A DNA stretch of 6,730 bases from Eubacterium sp. (lineage in GTDB: Bacteria; Bacillota_A; Clostridia; Peptostreptococcales; Anaerovoracaceae): NCBI GenBank assembly GCA_021769545.1, contig JAETSS010000074.1:1-6730 (forward strand). Direction: 5' to 3'. Position numbers and translations under genes: made by a program. The notes beneath the pieces were generated by a model. That model did no database searches. It was not told the origin of the DNA and was given only the letters and a program-made list of their open reading frames with translations. This document shows positions 4,093 to 6,730 of the stretch, piece by piece. How positions within the stretch are numbered: position 1 is the stretch's first letter; every line of letters starts with the position of its first letter.

Positions 4093-6117
4093 ATGAAATA
4101 TGTAAATATTGTGATCGACAATAAGAGCGACAGCACAGACAGCCTCTATACATACGGATGCAGCGATGAAAGCGTTGCGGTGGGAAGCAAGGTATACGTG
4201 CCATTTGCTCTGGGAAACAGGAGAAAAGAAGGATATGTCGTATCTCTTTCGGACCGCGTGGACGAAACCATCCTGCCGAAGCTGAAATACGTTGAAGCGG
4301 TGGATGAGGAGGTCTCGCTGACGGAGGAAATGGTCAGAACGGCGCTTTGGATGAAAAACAGATATCTGTGCAGATACATAGACGCCGTAAAATGCTTTAC
4401 TCCCGCAGGCAGCAAGGCGAAAAAGGGCAAGCGAAAGGACCCCTTTGAAGACAGACAGGGCGAAGCCCATACGGTAGAGAAGCTGACGGAGCAGCAGAGC
4501 TCGGCCCTTTCGGAGATAAAACGCGCGGTGGAAAAGGGAGAGCATGACAGGTTCCTCCTTCACGGTGTAACGGGAAGCGGCAAAACGGAGGTATACATCA
4601 GGGCGACGGAGCAGGTCATAAACAGAGGCCGGCGCGTGATAGTACTGGTACCGGAGATATCTCTTACAACACAGATAATAGATAGATTTATAGGCAGATT
4701 CGGCTGTGAGGAAATAGCTGTTCTTCACAGCCGTCTTACACTGGGGCAGCGATACGATCAATGGAAAAAGATCAGGAGCGGCAAGGTCAGCATCGTAATA
4801 GGAGCCAGATCCGCCGTTTTCGCACCTCTTGAGGATATAGGCTTGATAGTGGTGGATGAGGAGCATGAGTCCACGTACAAGTCGGATCATACACCGAAAT
4901 ACGACACTGTAGAGGTAGCCATCAAGAGACTCCAGGATACAGCCAACAGAGGCGTACTGCTTCTGGGAAGCGCGACGCCGTCCGTAGTGACATACAGCAG
5001 GGGAAAAGAAGGGATATATAAGATATTGACGCTGACGGAGCGCTACAACAAGGTGGCGATGCCCAGGGTCAGCATAACGGATATGAGGGCTGAATTAAAG
5101 GCGGGCAACACGTCAATAATCAGCAGAGAGCTGTACGGCAGCATGAAGGAGCAGCTTGAAGGCGGAAAGCAGGTGATGCTTTTTCTCAACAGGAGAGGAT
5201 ATTCCACCTTCGTATCATGCAGGGAGTGCGGATATGTAGCCAAATGTCCCACCTGTGGTCTGTCGCTGACATATCATAAGAGCGGAGACAGTGCGGTATG
5301 CCATTACTGCGGATACAGACAGGATTCCCTTAAGGAATGTCCGGAATGCGGCAGCAAGTATATAAGATACTTCGGCAGCGGGACGGAAAAGGTGGAAGAG
5401 ACCGTTGCGGAGATGTTTCCCGAGTATGCGGCTGAAAGGCTCGATCTGGACTCTGTAAAGCGTAAGGGAGAGCTTGAGCGCAAGCTCAGGGCATTCAGGA
5501 GCGGCAAGGTCAGGATCCTGATCGGTACACAGCTGATAGCCAAGGGACTGGATTTCAGGAATGTAGGACTGGTTGGGATAATATCCGCGGATGTTGCCCT
5601 CAACATACCCGATTTCAGATCTCCTGAAAGGACGTTCCAGCTGATAACGCAGGCAGCGGGACGCGCCGGCAGAGGAGACGAGGTAGGGAAAGTAGTGATA
5701 CAGACATACAGCCCGGAGCACTACGCAGTGACCTTTGCAGCGGAGCAGGATTATGAGGGCTTTTTCGACACCGAGATCAGACTGAGGCAGTATATGGAAT
5801 ATCCGCCTTACAGCGATATGTTCCAGATCCTGTTCACATCGGATGACCGGGAGGCGGCTCTTGAAGGCGCAAATGACTGGTATGACAGGCTGATAAGGAT
5901 CATGATGCCGGAGGACCGTGAAAGCGTATTTGCACCTCAGGAAGCATATATGAGCAAAATAAACGAGACATACAGATATTCCATGCTGATAAAGTGCATC
6001 AAAGGCAGACGCAGGGAATATTCGAAAATTATAGATCGACTGAAAGAAGAAGACAGAAATAAAAAAAATAAAAAATATACAGCAGTGGTGGATATAAATC
6101 CATACAGTTTTGTTTAG
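4093..6117 (+). CDS. priA: Primosomal protein N' (replication restart helicase PriA)
   Basis: A 3'-to-5' superfamily 2 DNA helicase that binds abandoned replication forks and starts replisome reloading. In its 674 residues I see an N-terminal 3'-DNA-binding domain (about 1-105, with KVYVPFALGNRRKEGYV); Walker A GVTGSGKT (158-165); DEEH (255-258); LGSATPS (291-297); eight zinc cysteines (376, 379, 385, 388, 403, 406, 416, 419); GTQLIAKGLDF (478-488); QAAGRAGRG (520-528); and a C-terminal domain ending in VVDINPYSF. Only about 25 charged residues join residue 105 to the helicase core, so the winged-helix domain of E. coli (732 residues) and B. subtilis (805) PriA appears absent. The start at 4093 fits the family but has no Shine-Dalgarno; it follows tandem stops of asnA in the same frame. 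The last codons run over an A8 tract (6061-6068). Confidence 0.95.
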   Translation: MKYVNIVIDNKSDSTDSLYTYGCSDESVAVGSKVYVPFALGNRRKEGYVVSLSDRVDETILPKLKYVEAVDEEVSLTEEMVRTALWMKNRYLCRYIDAVKCFTPAGSKAKKGKRKDPFEDRQGEAHTVEKLTEQQSSALSEIKRAVEKGEHDRFLLHGVTGSGKTEVYIRATEQVINRGRRVIVLVPEISLTTQIIDRFIGRFGCEEIAVLHSRLTLGQRYDQWKKIRSGKVSIVIGARSAVFAPLEDIGLIVVDEEHESTYKSDHTPKYDTVEVAIKRLQDTANRGVLLLGSATPSVVTYSRGKEGIYKILTLTERYNKVAMPRVSITDMRAELKAGNTSIISRELYGSMKEQLEGGKQVMLFLNRRGYSTFVSCRECGYVAKCPTCGLSLTYHKSGDSAVCHYCGYRQDSLKECPECGSKYIRYFGSGTEKVEETVAEMFPEYAAERLDLDSVKRKGELERKLRAFRSGKVRILIGTQLIAKGLDFRNVGLVGIISADVALNIPDFRSPERTFQLITQAAGRAGRGDEVGKVVIQTYSPEHYAVTFAAEQDYEGFFDTEIRLRQYMEYPPYSDMFQILFTSDDREAALEGANDWYDRLIRIMMPEDRESVFAPQEAYMSKINETYRYSMLIKCIKGRRREYSKIIDRLKEEDRNKKNKKYTAVVDINPYSFV

Positions 6118-6122
6118 GAGGG
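6116..6122 (+). promoter_or_regulatory. def ribosome binding site overlapping the priA stop
   Basis: AGGAGGG at 6116-6122 shares its first two bases with the priA stop codon TAG (6115-6117). It stands 11 bases before ATG 6134, a somewhat long but workable spacing. It decides the def start in favour of ATG 6134 over the upstream in-frame TTG at 6110, which lies before this site. Confidence 0.75.
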
Positions 6123-6133
6123 ATTGTTTAAAC

Positions 6134-6610
6134 ATGGCACTTAGAAACATAGTAACAGAAGGAGACGCGATCCTCAGAAAGAAGTGCAGACCCGTAGACG
6201 AGGTCAACGACCGCATAAGGATGATACTGGACGATATGGTGGAGACCATGAGAGAGGCAAACGGAGTGGGACTGGCAGCTCCGCAGATAGGAATGATGAG
6301 AAGGATGTTCGTAGCGGAACCGGAACCCGGCGAAGTGTATTTCTTCGTGAATCCCGAGATAACGGAAAAGCACGGGACGCAGGAAAGCTCGGAAGGCTGT
6401 CTTTCGGTACCGGGGTATTCAGGGCTGGTGGACAGACCGGAAAAGATAACCATCAAGGGTCTTGACCGTGACGGAAATCATCAGGAATATACATTCGAAG
6501 GCTTCAAGGCCGTAGTGATGTGTCATGAATACGATCATCTGGACGGGATACTGTACATCGACAAGGCAAAGGAAATGTATCAGGTGACAGATGAAGCGGA
6601 TGAAGCATAA
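6134..6610 (+). CDS. def: Peptide deformylase
   Basis: Removes the N-formyl group from new proteins at the ribosome exit, before methionine aminopeptidase acts; an Fe(II)-type metallohydrolase. The 158-residue protein carries all three family motifs: GVGLAAPQIG (44-53, catalytic Gln51), EGCLSVP (87-93, metal ligand Cys89) and HEYDHLDG (131-138, metal ligands His131 and His135, catalytic Glu132). Length and motifs fit the bacterial type 1 enzyme. I chose ATG 6134, giving MALRNIV; an in-frame TTG at 6110 would add eight residues and overlap priA but precedes the Shine-Dalgarno. It is 16 bases after priA and 12 before fmt, the usual Firmicute order and a functional pair with fmt. Confidence 0.97.
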   Translation: MALRNIVTEGDAILRKKCRPVDEVNDRIRMILDDMVETMREANGVGLAAPQIGMMRRMFVAEPEPGEVYFFVNPEITEKHGTQESSEGCLSVPGYSGLVDRPEKITIKGLDRDGNHQEYTFEGFKAVVMCHEYDHLDGILYIDKAKEMYQVTDEADEA

Positions 6611-6622
6611 AGAGGCGGAAAA

Positions 6623-6730
6623 ATGAAGATAGTATATATGGGGACGCCGGATTTCGCCGGTCCCGCACTGGAAAAACTGTATAACGAAGGTTATGAGATA
6701 CCGTTCGTGGTGACTCAGCCCGATGCCGTC
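6623..6730 (+). CDS. fmt: Methionyl-tRNA formyltransferase, N-terminal part (cut by window edge)
   Basis: Transfers a formyl group from 10-formyl-tetrahydrofolate to the initiator Met-tRNA. Only the first 36 codons are present; the frame is open to base 6730. The start [16 protein letters not shown] matches the family signature MGTPDFAVPAL at the start of the Rossmann-like formyltransferase domain, and VVTQPDAV matches the next block, usually VVTQPDRP. One small difference is Gly in place of the usual Val in DFAVP. AGAGG at 6611-6615 lies seven bases before the ATG. It follows def by 12 bases and is the last operon gene visible. Confidence 0.93.
   Translation, partial: MKIVYMGTPDFAGPALEKLYNEGYEIPFVVTQPDAV

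Noticed and set aside
3619..4890. 423-codon open frame on the - strand opposite asnA and priA
   Set aside because: It lies wholly opposite two well-supported genes, its translation shows no recognisable domain and is rich in odd Tyr, His and Cys runs typical of antisense frames, and it has no clear ribosome binding site. Codon bias of the + strand genes explains the lack of stops.
5215..6456. 413-codon open frame on the - strand opposite priA and def
   Set aside because: Same reasons: it mirrors two certain genes and has no family-like motif.

Overview
This window looks like a chromosomal housekeeping region from a low-to-mid GC anaerobic Firmicute (Bacillota, probably class Clostridia). The grounds are the priA-def-fmt gene order, strong AGGAGG-type ribosome binding sites, heavy use of ATA, AGA and AGG codons, CCA-encoded tRNA genes, and the combination of QueH with AsnA. 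I cannot name the genus from sequence alone. I see no mobile element, CRISPR array, phage gene or obvious defence system.

Layout. Bases 4-266 hold three tRNA genes on the + strand: Pro-TGG, a CAT-anticodon tRNA that is more likely lysidine-type Ile2 than Met, and Phe-GAA. A good intrinsic terminator follows at 280-319. After a short AT-rich spacer with a 14-bp palindrome come a small membrane protein of the small multidrug export type (396-797) and thymidine kinase tdk (828-1412). A radical SAM protein of the YhcC/TIGR01212 family (1413-2360) lies on the - strand and converges on tdk with no gap; the two stop codons sit in one TGATCA. A 72-base divergent intergenic region then carries candidate back-to-back promoters with overlapping -10 boxes.

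From 2433 to the right edge is a tightly packed + strand operon: queH (last step of queuosine synthesis), asnA (ammonia-dependent asparagine synthetase), priA (replication restart helicase), def (peptide deformylase) and the first 36 codons of fmt (Met-tRNA formyltransferase). Gaps between genes are 1 to 16 bases. def and fmt act on the two ends of the same process: fmt formylates the initiator Met-tRNA and def removes the formyl group from new proteins. queH, asnA, def, fmt and the tRNAs all concern tRNA or translation supply; priA is the usual replication partner of def-fmt in Firmicutes.

The most interesting points are details of known genes. PriA seems to lack its winged-helix domain. priA has no Shine-Dalgarno sequence and starts right after tandem in-frame stops and a hairpin. 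queH has a consensus -10 box so close to its start that its message may be leaderless. The CAT tRNA has the acceptor-stem signature of Ile2. I did not find a new multi-gene system.
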